From positions 153,131 to 217,130 of the forward strand of contig JAHXHS010000002.1 of assembly GCA_025656455.1 (NCBI GenBank): a stretch of 64,000 bases of DNA. The letters run 5' to 3'. The stretch comes from Candidatus Thiodiazotropha sp. (ex Epidulcina cf. delphinae) (GTDB lineage Bacteria; Pseudomonadota; Gammaproteobacteria; Chromatiales; Chromatiaceae). The notes below the pieces were generated by a model. That model was not told where the DNA came from and made no database searches. It saw only the letters and a program-made list of their open reading frames with translations. This document shows, piece by piece, positions 51,141 to 59,251 of the stretch. A program made the position numbers and the translations under genes. Positions within the stretch are counted from its first letter, which is position 1. Every line of letters begins with the position of its first letter.

Positions 51141-51833
51141 CTAACTCCTTGCAGGACTGAGGATCACGGGGATCAGTTGGGTGACGATATCGCTGGCGGG
51201 CAGGGCAAGGATGGTCAAACCCACCACAGGCCAGAGGATAACGCCCAATAGCCCGGTGGCCAGTAGGATAACCACGATAAACAGACCGTACGCCTCCAGC
51301 CGCGAATAGGCCTGAGCCTGCTTGGGCGGAAGCAGGGAATAGACCACCCGGCCCCCGTCCAGGGGTGGGATCGGCATCAGATTCAGGGCCATCAGCACCG
51401 CGTTGATAAGCACTCCGGCGACCCCCATCAGTAACAGCGGCAGGCCGAACCAGTCAAAATGTTCCAGACTCATGGCGCCCACGTAAACCAGGATGGCCCA
51501 GATCAACGCCATCATCAGGTTGGCCCCGGGACCGGCCAATGCCACCAGTCCCATGTCGCGCTTGGGATGACGCAGGTTATTCCAGTTCACCGGCACCGGC
51601 TTGGCCCAACCAAACATGAAACCGGTCATCAGATAGACACCCAGGGGCACCAGGATGGTGCCGATCGGGTCGATATGCTTGATGGGATTGAGGGTCACCC
51701 GCCCCAGCATCTCGGCGGTTTTATCGCCCAGGCGCTTGGCCATCCAGCCGTGCGCCGCCTCGTGCACCGTGATCGCAAAGATCATCGGGATCACGAAAAT
51801 CGCCAGTTTTTGAATCAGACTAAGACCATGCAT
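51141..51833 (-). CDS. Site-2 protease-like membrane metallopeptidase (M50)
   Basis: 230 residues, about six membrane segments. Zinc motif HEAAH in IFAITVHEAAHGWMAKRLGD and a second ligand region NLMPIPPLDGGRVVYSLLP. Short M50 proteins of this kind, without PDZ domain, are common next to trpS and yciO; substrates unknown. 2 bp from trpS. Confidence 0.9.
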   Translation of the reverse strand: MHGLSLIQKLAIFVIPMIFAITVHEAAHGWMAKRLGDKTAEMLGRVTLNPIKHIDPIGTILVPLGVYLMTGFMFGWAKPVPVNWNNLRHPKRDMGLVALAGPGANLMMALIWAILVYVGAMSLEHFDWFGLPLLLMGVAGVLINAVLMALNLMPIPPLDGGRVVYSLLPPKQAQAYSRLEAYGLFIVVILLATGLLGVILWPVVGLTILALPASDIVTQLIPVILSPARS

Positions 51834-51840
51834 CGGCGGA

Positions 51841-52464
51841 TTATACCTCGAACAGGGAGCTGTCGCCCTTGCCGGCTCGCACCACCGCCGGCATATCCTC
51901 GGTCATTACCACGACAGTGGTGGGCTCTAAGCCGCAATAGCCTCCATCGATGATCAGATCCACTTGACGGTCCAACAGATCCCGCATCTCATAAGGATCG
52001 GTGAGCGGCATTTCATCCCCCGGCATAATCAGGGTGGTGCTCATGATCGGCTCTTCCAACTCCTCCAGCAGCGCACTGGCGATGGCGTTGTCGGGTACGC
52101 GGATGCCGATGGTTTTGCGCTTGGGATGCATGAGTCGTCGCGGCACTTGTTTAGTCGCCTTGTGGATGAAGGTGTAGGGTCCGGGGGTGAGGGCTTTCAG
52201 CAATCGATAATCCCGGTTGTCGATCTTGGCGTAATGGGAAATCTCTGTCAGGTCACGGCACACCAGGGTGAAGTTATGGGCCTCATCCACCATTCGGATA
52301 CGCCGGATACGCTCCATTGCCCCCTTGTCACCGATATGGCACCCCAGGGCATAGCTCGAATCGGTAGGATAGATGACCAGGCCGCCATCGCGCAGAATGG
52401 CGACTGCCTGTCTGATCAGACGCGTCTGGGGATTGTCCGGATGAATCTGGAAAAACTGCGCCAT
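51841..52464 (-). CDS. yciO: YciO-like Sua5/YrdC family protein
   Basis: 207 residues with YrdC-type motifs: GGLVIYPTDSSYALGCHIGDKGAMERIRRIR, HNFTLVCRDLTEIS, TPGPYTFIHKATKQVPRR, KTIGIRVPDNAIASALL. By family it binds ATP and nucleic acid; YciO is a paralogue of the threonylcarbamoyl-AMP synthase. Beside rnm as in E. coli. Confidence 0.88.
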   Translation of the reverse strand: MAQFFQIHPDNPQTRLIRQAVAILRDGGLVIYPTDSSYALGCHIGDKGAMERIRRIRMVDEAHNFTLVCRDLTEISHYAKIDNRDYRLLKALTPGPYTFIHKATKQVPRRLMHPKRKTIGIRVPDNAIASALLEELEEPIMSTTLIMPGDEMPLTDPYEMRDLLDRQVDLIIDGGYCGLEPTTVVVMTEDMPAVVRAGKGDSSLFEV

Positions 52465-52499
52465 TGGGGATTCTGCTACTCATTAAACAAGGTGATAAA

Positions 52500-53414
52500 T
52501 CAGGATCCAGTGCGCCCCACAGGCATTGCCTTAGGGGCACCAGGCATCTCTTGCCGGGAATGATCCAGGCTATCCTGGGGGATATCCCAATCGACCCAGA
52601 CGGGTCGGCATCCATCCGGCAGCATCGGCAATCTTCCCAGTTCGATCCAGGGATTCTCCGGCGAGTGAAAATCGGAGCCGACCGACGCCTTCAATCCCAG
52701 ATCCCGGGCAAGCCCGGCCATGCGAAAATAGTCATCACGGCCGTGGCTGCCCGAGACCACCTCGATCGCCTCGCCCCGCTGCCGGATAAAATCCTTGAGC
52801 AGTCGGCGCAGCTTGGAGCCTGTCATCCGGTAGCGCGCGGGATGGGCTACCACGGCCTCTCCGCCGGCAGCGTGTATCCAGCCGAGCACCTGCTCCAGGC
52901 TTGCCCAGTTGCCTGGCACATGACCCGGCTTGCCGCTCACCAGATAGCGTTTGAAGACCTTGCGCTCATCACTCACCACCCCTTGCTTCACCAGAAACCG
53001 GGCGAAATGGGTGCGGCTCACCAGGACGCCGTTGGAATAGGCTAACGCACCCTCGTAAGCGCCGCTGATGCCGGCCTTCTCAAGCCGCTCAGCCATCTCT
53101 CTGGCGCGCCAATCGCGGAATTCCCGCAATTTGCTCAATCCCTGTTGCAGGGTCCGGTTATCAGGATCCACATTCAAACCGACGATATGCACCGTCTGTC
53201 TGTTCCAGGTCACCGAAATCTCCACCCCCGGGATCAGCTTGAGACCGCACTGCCTGGCGGCCAGGGACGCCTCTTCGATCCCGGCAGTGGTATCGTGATC
53301 GGTGAGGGCCAATACCCGAACCCCAGCATCGGCGGCTCGCAGCACCAGCGCGTGCGGCGACAGCGTGCCGTCAGAGGCCGTCGAGTGGCAGTGAAGATCG
53401 TTTGCACAAAACAT
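52500..53414 (-). CDS. rnm: PHP-domain phosphoesterase, RNase AM (YciV)
   Basis: 304 residues from ATG 53414. PHP motifs: DLHCHSTASDG, LALTDHDTTAG, LIPGVEISV, VVAHPARY, ASVGSDFHSP, together binding three metals. YciV/TrpH acts as 5'-3' exonuclease maturing 5S and 23S rRNA ends in E. coli. The longer frame up to 53576 crosses into the yciB promoter and is rejected. Confidence 0.88.
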   Translation of the reverse strand: MFCANDLHCHSTASDGTLSPHALVLRAADAGVRVLALTDHDTTAGIEEASLAARQCGLKLIPGVEISVTWNRQTVHIVGLNVDPDNRTLQQGLSKLREFRDWRAREMAERLEKAGISGAYEGALAYSNGVLVSRTHFARFLVKQGVVSDERKVFKRYLVSGKPGHVPGNWASLEQVLGWIHAAGGEAVVAHPARYRMTGSKLRRLLKDFIRQRGEAIEVVSGSHGRDDYFRMAGLARDLGLKASVGSDFHSPENPWIELGRLPMLPDGCRPVWVDWDIPQDSLDHSRQEMPGAPKAMPVGRTGS

Positions 53415-53544
53415 GGGGGCGGATTGTACCCATAGTGCCGACCGACGGATAGGGAAATAACAACTGAGTGAAAATCCATGAATTTGCGGATCGAGTCCGC
53501 AACAAGCAACAGACGCCGTCAGAACAGACTGATACAATCCCCCC

Positions 53545-54210
53545 ATGAAATTTCTCGCTGACTTTTTCCCCGTCATTCTCTTTTTCGTAGCCTACAAGCT
53601 CTACGGTATCTACATTGCCACCGCCGTGGCCATCGCCGCTTCCGTGATTCAGGTCACATACGGCTGGCTTCGCAAGAGGCATGTGGAAAAAATGCACCTG
53701 ATCACCCTCGCCATCCTGGCACTTTTCGGCGGGCTCACGATCCTACTGCAGGACCGCACCTTCATTATGTGGAAGCCCTCTGTCATCAACTGGCTGTTTG
53801 GCGCCGTGTTCCTCGCCAGCCAGTTCATCGGCAGTAAAAATCTGGTGCAACGGATGATGGAGAGCAGTATCGACGTACCCGATCTCATCTGGCGGAAACT
53901 CAACCTCACCTGGAGTCTGTTTTTCATTCTGCTGGGGTTTCTCAATCTCTATGTAGCCAACGACTTTTTCGTGGCGGAGCGACAACTCATGGAGTTCACC
54001 GGGCTGCAGCAGATCGATTTCGACAACTGCGGCCAGCATTTTCAAGGAAACGCACTGGAGATGTGTAATACTGCGCACTCCCTGGAAGAGAGCTGGGTCA
54101 ACTTCAAGCTGTTCGGCATGATGGGCCTGACCCTGGGCTTTATCGTCCTGCAGGCTTTCTACCTGGCGCGCCATCTGCGCGAAAACGAGTTAAAACACGA
54201 GGAGGGCTGA
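53545..54210 (+). CDS. yciB: Inner-membrane septation protein YciB
   Basis: 221 residues, about five membrane segments (FFPVILFFVAYKLYGIYIATAVAIAASVIQVTYGW; WLFGAVFLASQFIGSKNLVQRMM; WSLFFILLGFLNLYVAN). Typical YciB/IspZ pattern FLADFFPVILFF. Has an extra loop of about 40 residues (QLMEFTGLQQIDFDNCGQHF) before the last segment. Divergent from rnm. Confidence 0.9.
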   Translation: MKFLADFFPVILFFVAYKLYGIYIATAVAIAASVIQVTYGWLRKRHVEKMHLITLAILALFGGLTILLQDRTFIMWKPSVINWLFGAVFLASQFIGSKNLVQRMMESSIDVPDLIWRKLNLTWSLFFILLGFLNLYVANDFFVAERQLMEFTGLQQIDFDNCGQHFQGNALEMCNTAHSLEESWVNFKLFGMMGLTLGFIVLQAFYLARHLRENELKHEEG

Positions 54211-54513
54211 GTGTTCTACGCGATTATTGCCGAGGATCGGGAAGATAGCCTGGAACAGCGTCTCAAAGTGCGCCCGGATCATCTGGCGAGACTCCAGGCG
54301 TTACAGTATGAAGGTCGCCTGTTGCTGGCCGGTCCCCATCCGGCCATCGACGCCGAGGATCCCGGTCCCGCCGGGTTTTCCGGCAGCCTGATCGTGGCCG
54401 AATTCGACACCCTCGAAAGCGCCAAGCAGTGGGCCGACGACGATCCCTACATCAAGGCCGGTGTGTACGCCCGGGTTACCGTCAAGCCCTTTAAAAAAGC
54501 GCTGCCAGCCTAG
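54211..54513 (+). CDS. yciI: YciI-like protein
   Basis: 100 residues from GTG right after the yciB stop. YCII pattern: [78 protein letters not shown] with the His-Asp pair (RPDHL) expected. Unknown enzyme activity; same position as in E. coli. Confidence 0.9.
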   Translation: MFYAIIAEDREDSLEQRLKVRPDHLARLQALQYEGRLLLAGPHPAIDAEDPGPAGFSGSLIVAEFDTLESAKQWADDDPYIKAGVYARVTVKPFKKALPA

Positions 54514-54566
54514 CAGCGAATCCAATTCGATAAATTCTTCAAACACCCTTTAAGGTAAGTTCAACG

Positions 54567-55628
54567 ATGAAAAAAATGATCCTTCTAGCTGCACTGTGCA
54601 GCGCGGGCCTGTTGGCAGGTTGCAATGAAACAGCAGACAAACCGGCCGCCGGGGCCGCCTCGGACGCCGGCCGCTCCGCCACCCTACCGGCCAAGACCGA
54701 AGAGGCCTCGCCCGTGATGGATGCCGAGACCCTGTTGACCGTTAACGGCACACCGGTGACCCGCACCATGTACAGCCTCTATTTCCAGGACCGGATGCGC
54801 AACGTGCCCGATGCGAAGAACTCGCCCGAGTTGCAGATGAGCGTCCTCAATGAACTGTCAAATATCCTTATCGTGGCCCAGGACGCGGAGAAAAAAGGCC
54901 TCCCCGAGCGCGCCGATGTCGCCGCCTCCCTCTATCTTCTGAAAGCCAAGCTGCTGACCCAGATCGCCATTCAGGAGCATGCCAAGGCGACCCAACCCAC
55001 CGAAGAACAGCTCCAGCAGACCTACGACGACGAGTACGCCGGACAATCCAATACCGAATACAAGGCCAGACATATCCTGTTGAAAGAGGAAGACGAAGCC
55101 AAGTCCATGATCGCAAAGCTTGCTGAAGGGGCCGATTTCGCCGAACTCGCCAAGCAGCATTCAACCGGTCCCACCGGTAAAAGCGGCGGCGACCTGGGGT
55201 GGTTCGACGCGGCTCAGATGGTCAAGCCCTTTGGTGACGCCCTGCGAGGCATGGAAAAGGGCAAGTACAGCGCAGCCCCGGTACAGACCCAGTTCGGCTG
55301 GCATGTCATTCTTCTGGAGGAGAGCCGTGAAACCGCGGCACCGACATTGGACAGCGTACGGGGTAAGATCATGAGCAGCCTGCAACAGAAAGCCCTGGCG
55401 AGCTATATGCAGGGACTCAGGGACTCCAGCAAGCTGGTCTTCAATGAACAGAATACCAAGCCTGCCAGCCTGCCAGCCGCGGAAAACCCGGCTGCTGAAG
55501 CGCCGAGCGAACAAGCAGCTCCAGCCCCGGAAAAGGCATCCGCGGAGCAACCCGCTCAAGAGACGCCGGCAGCGGATACGGCGACAGCCGAAAAGACGGC
55601 GGAAGAGATGAAAGCGGCTAGCGAATAG
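54567..55628 (+). CDS. Parvulin-type peptidyl-prolyl isomerase lipoprotein
   Basis: 353 residues. Signal with lipobox LLAGC. SurA-N-like helical part (PVTRTMYSLYFQDRMRNVPDAKN...), PpiC domain EYKARHILLKEEDEAKSMIAKLAEGADFAELAKQHSTGPTGKSGGDLGWFDAAQMVKPF ending GWHVILLEES, and an Ala/Pro/Glu-rich tail of about 60 residues. Acts as periplasmic fold catalyst. PrsA/PpiD-like. Confidence 0.9.
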   Translation: MKKMILLAALCSAGLLAGCNETADKPAAGAASDAGRSATLPAKTEEASPVMDAETLLTVNGTPVTRTMYSLYFQDRMRNVPDAKNSPELQMSVLNELSNILIVAQDAEKKGLPERADVAASLYLLKAKLLTQIAIQEHAKATQPTEEQLQQTYDDEYAGQSNTEYKARHILLKEEDEAKSMIAKLAEGADFAELAKQHSTGPTGKSGGDLGWFDAAQMVKPFGDALRGMEKGKYSAAPVQTQFGWHVILLEESRETAAPTLDSVRGKIMSSLQQKALASYMQGLRDSSKLVFNEQNTKPASLPAAENPAAEAPSEQAAPAPEKASAEQPAQETPAADTATAEKTAEEMKAASE

Positions 55629-55983
55629 TCCCGACCCGTCACTGTTCATTCGGAAACGCTAAAACATCTATAACGCAAAGACCGCAAAGAAACGCAATGA
55701 ACGCAAAGCTGAGATAGATTGATATCTCTAAATGCTTTGCGGGCTTTGCTTTTGTTGAAAGTTTTTGCGTTATGGAAAAGCTGTTTCTGTGGACACGACC
55801 ATCTGTGTTTTATGAATCGTGATTTCTTCATGAGAGTCCCCAGAGCTTAGTTTGCCAGAAAACTCTGGTTTTGATCCGTCCACATTTTGGGGAAGCTTAC
55901 GCACTTAACACCCTAGTACTGTATCAAATAGATTGACGTTATCAGCGAGGCCACAAAAGACGCGTCGATTTGCCGGGTCCGTA
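55629..55983. other. Intergenic region with palindromic repeat
   Basis: No gene. Contains the repeat described at 55670-55773; the remaining 210 bases show no RNA gene or ORF with a ribosome binding site. Confidence 0.5.
55670..55773. repeat. Long imperfect palindrome with GCAAAG repeats
   Basis: ATAACGCAAA (55670-55679) faces TTTGCGTTAT (55764-55773). Between them GCAAAG or close variants occur four times in direct orientation, then CTTTGC in the opposite one, with a central palindrome GATATC. It may be a dispersed intergenic repeat (MITE or REP-like). Confidence 0.55.
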
Positions 55984-56034
55984 TTGACCAAATTGTTAGG
56001 TGTCACTATACTTCCTGTACGCAATCATGTACAT
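55984..56034 (+). promoter_or_regulatory. yefM-yoeB promoter and operator
   Basis: -35 TTGACC (55984-55989), 17 bp, -10 TATACT (56007-56012). Just downstream TGTACG (56016-56021) and TGTACA (56028-56033, inside the palindrome ATGTACAT), 12 bp apart. YefM of E. coli binds paired TGTACA sites with this spacing (from memory), so autoregulation is likely. Confidence 0.75.
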
Positions 56035-56055
56035 ATTGATATTTGAGAGGGAGCT

Positions 56056-56307
56056 ATGGATGCCATAAGTTACACTGCCGCACGCGCTAACTTAGCGAAA
56101 ACTATGGAAAAAGTGTGCAATAACCATGACCCAGTGATTATTACCCGAAAGCGGGAATCTCCTGTAGTGATGATTTCATTGGAAGATTTCCAGGCCATGG
56201 AAGAAACTGCATACTTGCTCCGGTCACCTGCAAATGCTCGCCATCTCCTAGAGTCGATTGCTGAGCTTGAAGCTGGAAAAGGTACTGAGCATGAGTTAAT
56301 CGATTGA
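56056..56307 (+). CDS. yefM: Antitoxin YefM
   Basis: 83 residues, Phd/YefM fold: MDAISYTAARANLAKTMEKVCNNHDPVIITRKRESPVVMISLEDFQAMEETAYLL. The helical C-terminus wraps the toxin. GAGAGGGAGC precedes the ATG. It overlaps yoeB by 4 bp. Confidence 0.95.
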   Translation: MDAISYTAARANLAKTMEKVCNNHDPVIITRKRESPVVMISLEDFQAMEETAYLLRSPANARHLLESIAELEAGKGTEHELID

Positions 56308-56564
56308 AACTCACTTTTTCCAGTAAAGCATGGGAAAACTATCTGTATTGGCAAAAAACCGACAAAGCCATGCTTAAACGAATTAATACCTTGATTAAAG
56401 ACATTCAGCGCGAGCCTTTTGAAGGCATTGGTAAACCTGAACCATTGAAGCACGGATTGTCCGGCTACTGGTCTCGTCGAATTAACGATGAACATAGGCT
56501 TGTCTATAAAATTGTAGACGACCATATTTTTATCGCCCAGCTTCGCTATCACTACGAGTATTAA
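56304..56564 (+). CDS. yoeB: Toxin YoeB (ribosome-dependent mRNA interferase)
   Basis: 86 residues. RelE fold with expected catalytic residues: Glu in GKPEPL, Arg in SRRINDEHRL, and C-terminal His-Tyr in RYHYEY. The length and the terminal HYxY match YoeB. Operon with yefM. Confidence 0.95.
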   Translation: MKLTFSSKAWENYLYWQKTDKAMLKRINTLIKDIQREPFEGIGKPEPLKHGLSGYWSRRINDEHRLVYKIVDDHIFIAQLRYHYEY

Positions 56565-56599
56565 TGCGCATAACGAGCCTGACATGATGACAAATTGGT

Positions 56600-57007
56600 T
56601 CAGTGCCTGCTTCCAGTTTCGAATAGGCATAGTCCACTTTTTCGATACGTTTTTGATACACTCGTAATGACTTGTCTATCCCGGCTTGATTCCATGTAGG
56701 ACAGATTTTTAAAATGTAAATATTGGGTGTCCTGATTTATTTGCGCTTCGAAAATAGTTTGCCAACGTCCTTTCTTTGACCAACGGTTATAGCGTGTAAA
56801 GACAGTATGCCAATTTCCCAACTCTTTTGGTAGGTCACGCCAGGGAGCACCTGTGCGACATATCCAAAGCACGGCTTCAATAAATTGGCGGTTATTTTTT
56901 CCCGTGACACCGCAATCACTGGCTTTTCCCGACAACAAAGGCGCTATGCGCGCCCATTGATCGTCTCTTAATATTCTTCGTCTCAAAATGCATACCCCAA
57001 AAATCAA
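56600..57007 (-). pseudogene. IS5-type (IS427 group) transposase remnant
   Basis: 135 residues: RRRILRDDQWARIAPLL, GVTGKNNRQFIEAVLWICRTGAPWRDLPKELGNWHTVFTRYNRWSKKGRWQTIFE, the first open reading frame of IS427-type elements. The DDE catalytic part is missing, replaced by unrelated codons. The inverted-repeat end CTAGGGGGTGTTAACAATC (plus strand 57039-57057 in complement) lies 32 bp upstream of its start. The other end was not found. Confidence 0.78.
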
Positions 57008-57057
57008 TCGGTTGCGGTATTATCATCGAAATGACTTTGATTGTTAACACCCCCTAG

Positions 57058-57547
57058 GTTGATTCCAATGTTTTAACTGGTTAGGATGCTTCCATCGCTG
57101 AAACACTGCTATGCGAAAAGTACAGTAGCTACGGTTTCCTGTGATGTATTGATCGCGTCAAGCGAAGCGATGGGAGTCAGCAAATCCTGGATGGAAAACT
57201 GGGTTCGACAACTACGGCAGGAGTAGTGCATGGCTGTGTCGTTTACGGACCGAAGGATGGAAGGGTGATTTCCTTGCCAAGCGTCGCAACGCAGCGCAAA
57301 GGTAACTTGCGCCTTGACTATTCGAATGATTCGCTACAAGCGGCGGAGGTTTATCTAACTCGATAGCTTTATTTAGATATAGAAGGAAATGTTGTCCCTA
57401 CAAGCGGACTATGGATTTAATCGTTTGACATCTGGGAGTTGGTCACGGCCTTTACCCGTTATATAAGGTCAATGGTCAGTGCTGATAGATGCATAGCGTT
57501 TTCTTGATCAAGGATTACTGTCAATCGACTCCTGGGAGGATTTAAAA
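57058..57547. other. Intergenic region with no recognised gene
   Basis: 490 bases between the IS remnant and the Kazal-domain gene. Fragments of open frame exist but no start with a ribosome binding site or known motif. Confidence 0.4.
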
Positions 57548-58450
57548 GTGAAGAATCATACTGTTCGATCAAATCTTCTGTTTTTGTTTTTTGTTCTACC
57601 CGCAGGTTGGTTGTTCGGCATGACATCTGCATACGCCTGCAATCCTGACTTGAGCTGTATCATGATCTACGATCCGGTCTGCGGTACCGATGGAAAGACC
57701 TATTCCAATAGCTGCATGGCGGAGAAGGCATGTGTCGATGTTGCCTATCCGGGGATCTGTACTCAAGCGCCACCCGCTTGTCAGGATCTTGATAATGACA
57801 ACTACTCTCCGAATGGTGGCAACTGTGGCCCGATCGATTGCAATGATCAGGATCCTTCCATAAACCCGGATATGGCCTGTCTCGCTATCTATGATCCGGT
57901 CTGTGGCGTAGATGGCCAGACTTATTCCAATTCCTGTGAGGCGTTGCGTGCATGCGTCACGATCGACTATCCCGGGGAGTGCAACCAGTTCCCGGTCTGT
58001 ACGGATAATGACCAGGATAATTACTCCCCAGATGGCGTCGACTGCGGACCTATCGACTGCAATGATAATGATCCCACCATTAATCCTGGTGTGAATTGCA
58101 CTACGCTATATGATCCGGTTTGCGGAGTCGATGGTAAAACCTATGGCAATTCCTGTACCGCTGTGCAAGCCTGCATGGAGATCGCCTATCAAGGGGAATG
58201 CCATGAAGTCATACCATCAATAACAATAGCCCACTATAGTACGAGAAGGATGCAATTGAACGTCATTGCCAAAAGTGAGCTTGGGCAGGATGACGAACTT
58301 TCAGTCGAAGGCTTCGGACCAATGCTGTGGGCCGACAGACGTCAAAGATGGGTACTCAGTGTCCGCGGGCTTACTGCCGATCAGGCACCAGCTACAATAA
58401 CGGTTAACGGACTCCATGGCAGCTCAACGGCTGAGGTTATTATACGCTGA
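57548..58450 (+). CDS. Secreted protein with three Kazal-type inhibitor domains
   Basis: 300 residues from GTG 57548 (GGGAGGAT upstream). Signal peptide ends at TSAYA. Three Kazal domains at about 31-72, 112-150 and 190-230, each with the pattern YDPVCGxDGxTYxNSC. Between them are calcium-binding repeats (DLDNDNYSPNGG..CNDQDPSINPD and TDNDQDNYSPDGVDCGPIDC). The last 70 residues form a beta domain (MQLNVIAKSELGQDDELSV). Kazal domains inhibit serine proteases; a secreted bacterial one could protect against host or competitor proteases (inference). Confidence 0.88.
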   Translation: MKNHTVRSNLLFLFFVLPAGWLFGMTSAYACNPDLSCIMIYDPVCGTDGKTYSNSCMAEKACVDVAYPGICTQAPPACQDLDNDNYSPNGGNCGPIDCNDQDPSINPDMACLAIYDPVCGVDGQTYSNSCEALRACVTIDYPGECNQFPVCTDNDQDNYSPDGVDCGPIDCNDNDPTINPGVNCTTLYDPVCGVDGKTYGNSCTAVQACMEIAYQGECHEVIPSITIAHYSTRRMQLNVIAKSELGQDDELSVEGFGPMLWADRRQRWVLSVRGLTADQAPATITVNGLHGSSTAEVIIR

Positions 58451-59022
58451 AAACGAAGGCATGGGCGCGAGTGCGAAGGGAGCAGGCTGGGTCTGGGGAG
58501 TTTAAAGTAAGCCCAACCCAGCCACCTGGCGCCGATCCTGGAACAGCTGAATATCGACCCGGATGCCTGGCTGGGTGCGGTGCGTGATTATGGCAGACGC
58601 TACTACCGGGTCGTTGGCACCTGGGTGGCGATCAAGCGATACAGTCGGGCCCTGGGCAGGAAATGGCTGTGTGTGACCGGCGCCTCCCTGCCGTTGTATC
58701 GTTACGTGCCTACCTGACCGGCATCCAGGTTAGCGGTTCAAATCGTCTCTAGCTGGCTGATGGTTTTACCCTCAGCCGGTATTGTTATGTTTCCAGTACA
58801 GAAAATTCTTGCTAATCCCTCTTCTCAAAACTGAGCGCGCCGTGAAAATTGTGTTTGACTGCACATTGTAGCGTATCAATGCACTCATGACGGCGTATCG
58901 TTCTATGATTCCAAATGATGAGTGCCCTCATTTGTCCTGGAATTTTCCATTCAGCGATAGCATGGCTGTCTGCCGGCACCGCAAAATGAGTTGACACACC
59001 CGGTAAACAGCAATCTCCGTCA
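58451..59022. other. Intergenic region with transposase debris
   Basis: 572 bases upstream of the MITE. Apart from the RAYT remnant at 58523-58717 nothing with gene-like features was seen; a 60-codon frame at 58812-58997 has no ribosome binding site. Confidence 0.45.
58523..58717 (+). pseudogene. RAYT-type transposase C-terminal remnant
   Basis: An open frame without start reads HLAPILEQLNIDPDAWLGAV and continues RDYGRRYYRVVGTWVAIKRY to a stop. This is the usual C-terminal end of REP-associated tyrosine transposases. The catalytic domain is missing. A separate intact-looking gene of this type begins at 63889. Confidence 0.6.
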
Positions 59023-59191
59023 ACTAGGGGGTGTTCTCAATTACCTGAGTGAGCGTGATTCTGAGTCATTTTTCGTGCTGGCAAGGCGCGATGAGGCGTA
59101 ATAGTCATTCTATTGCAACGAATCGCAACGCCGCCAACGCGGAAAAGGGCCAGAATCACGCCGCGAACGATGATTGAGAACACCCCCTAGT
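59023..59191. mobile_element. MITE of 169 bp related to the IS5-type remnant
   Basis: Perfect 19-bp terminal inverted repeats: ACTAGGGGGTGTTCTCAAT (59023-59041) and its complement (59173-59191). Subterminal inverted repeats GCGTGATTCTG (59053-59063) and CAGAATCACGC (59151-59161). CTAG at both edges may be the target duplication. The first 12 bases after CTAG edge equal those of the IS remnant end at 57039-57057, so that element probably mobilised it. Confidence 0.85.
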
Positions 59192-59251
59192 ATGGTGTCG
59201 TCTCCGATTCCAGTGACACGATGCCATCCTTGGCAATACGTAAACGGCGGC

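Noticed and set aside
53415..53576. N-terminal extension of the PHP protein
   Set aside because: It would overlap the promoter of yciB and lacks family likeness; the PHP domain starts right after the ATG at 53414.
55990..56580. yefM-yoeB as an integron cassette (GTTAGGT before, GCATAAC after)
   Set aside because: The two cores are not complementary to each other, no attC stem was seen, and the first is inside the promoter spacer.
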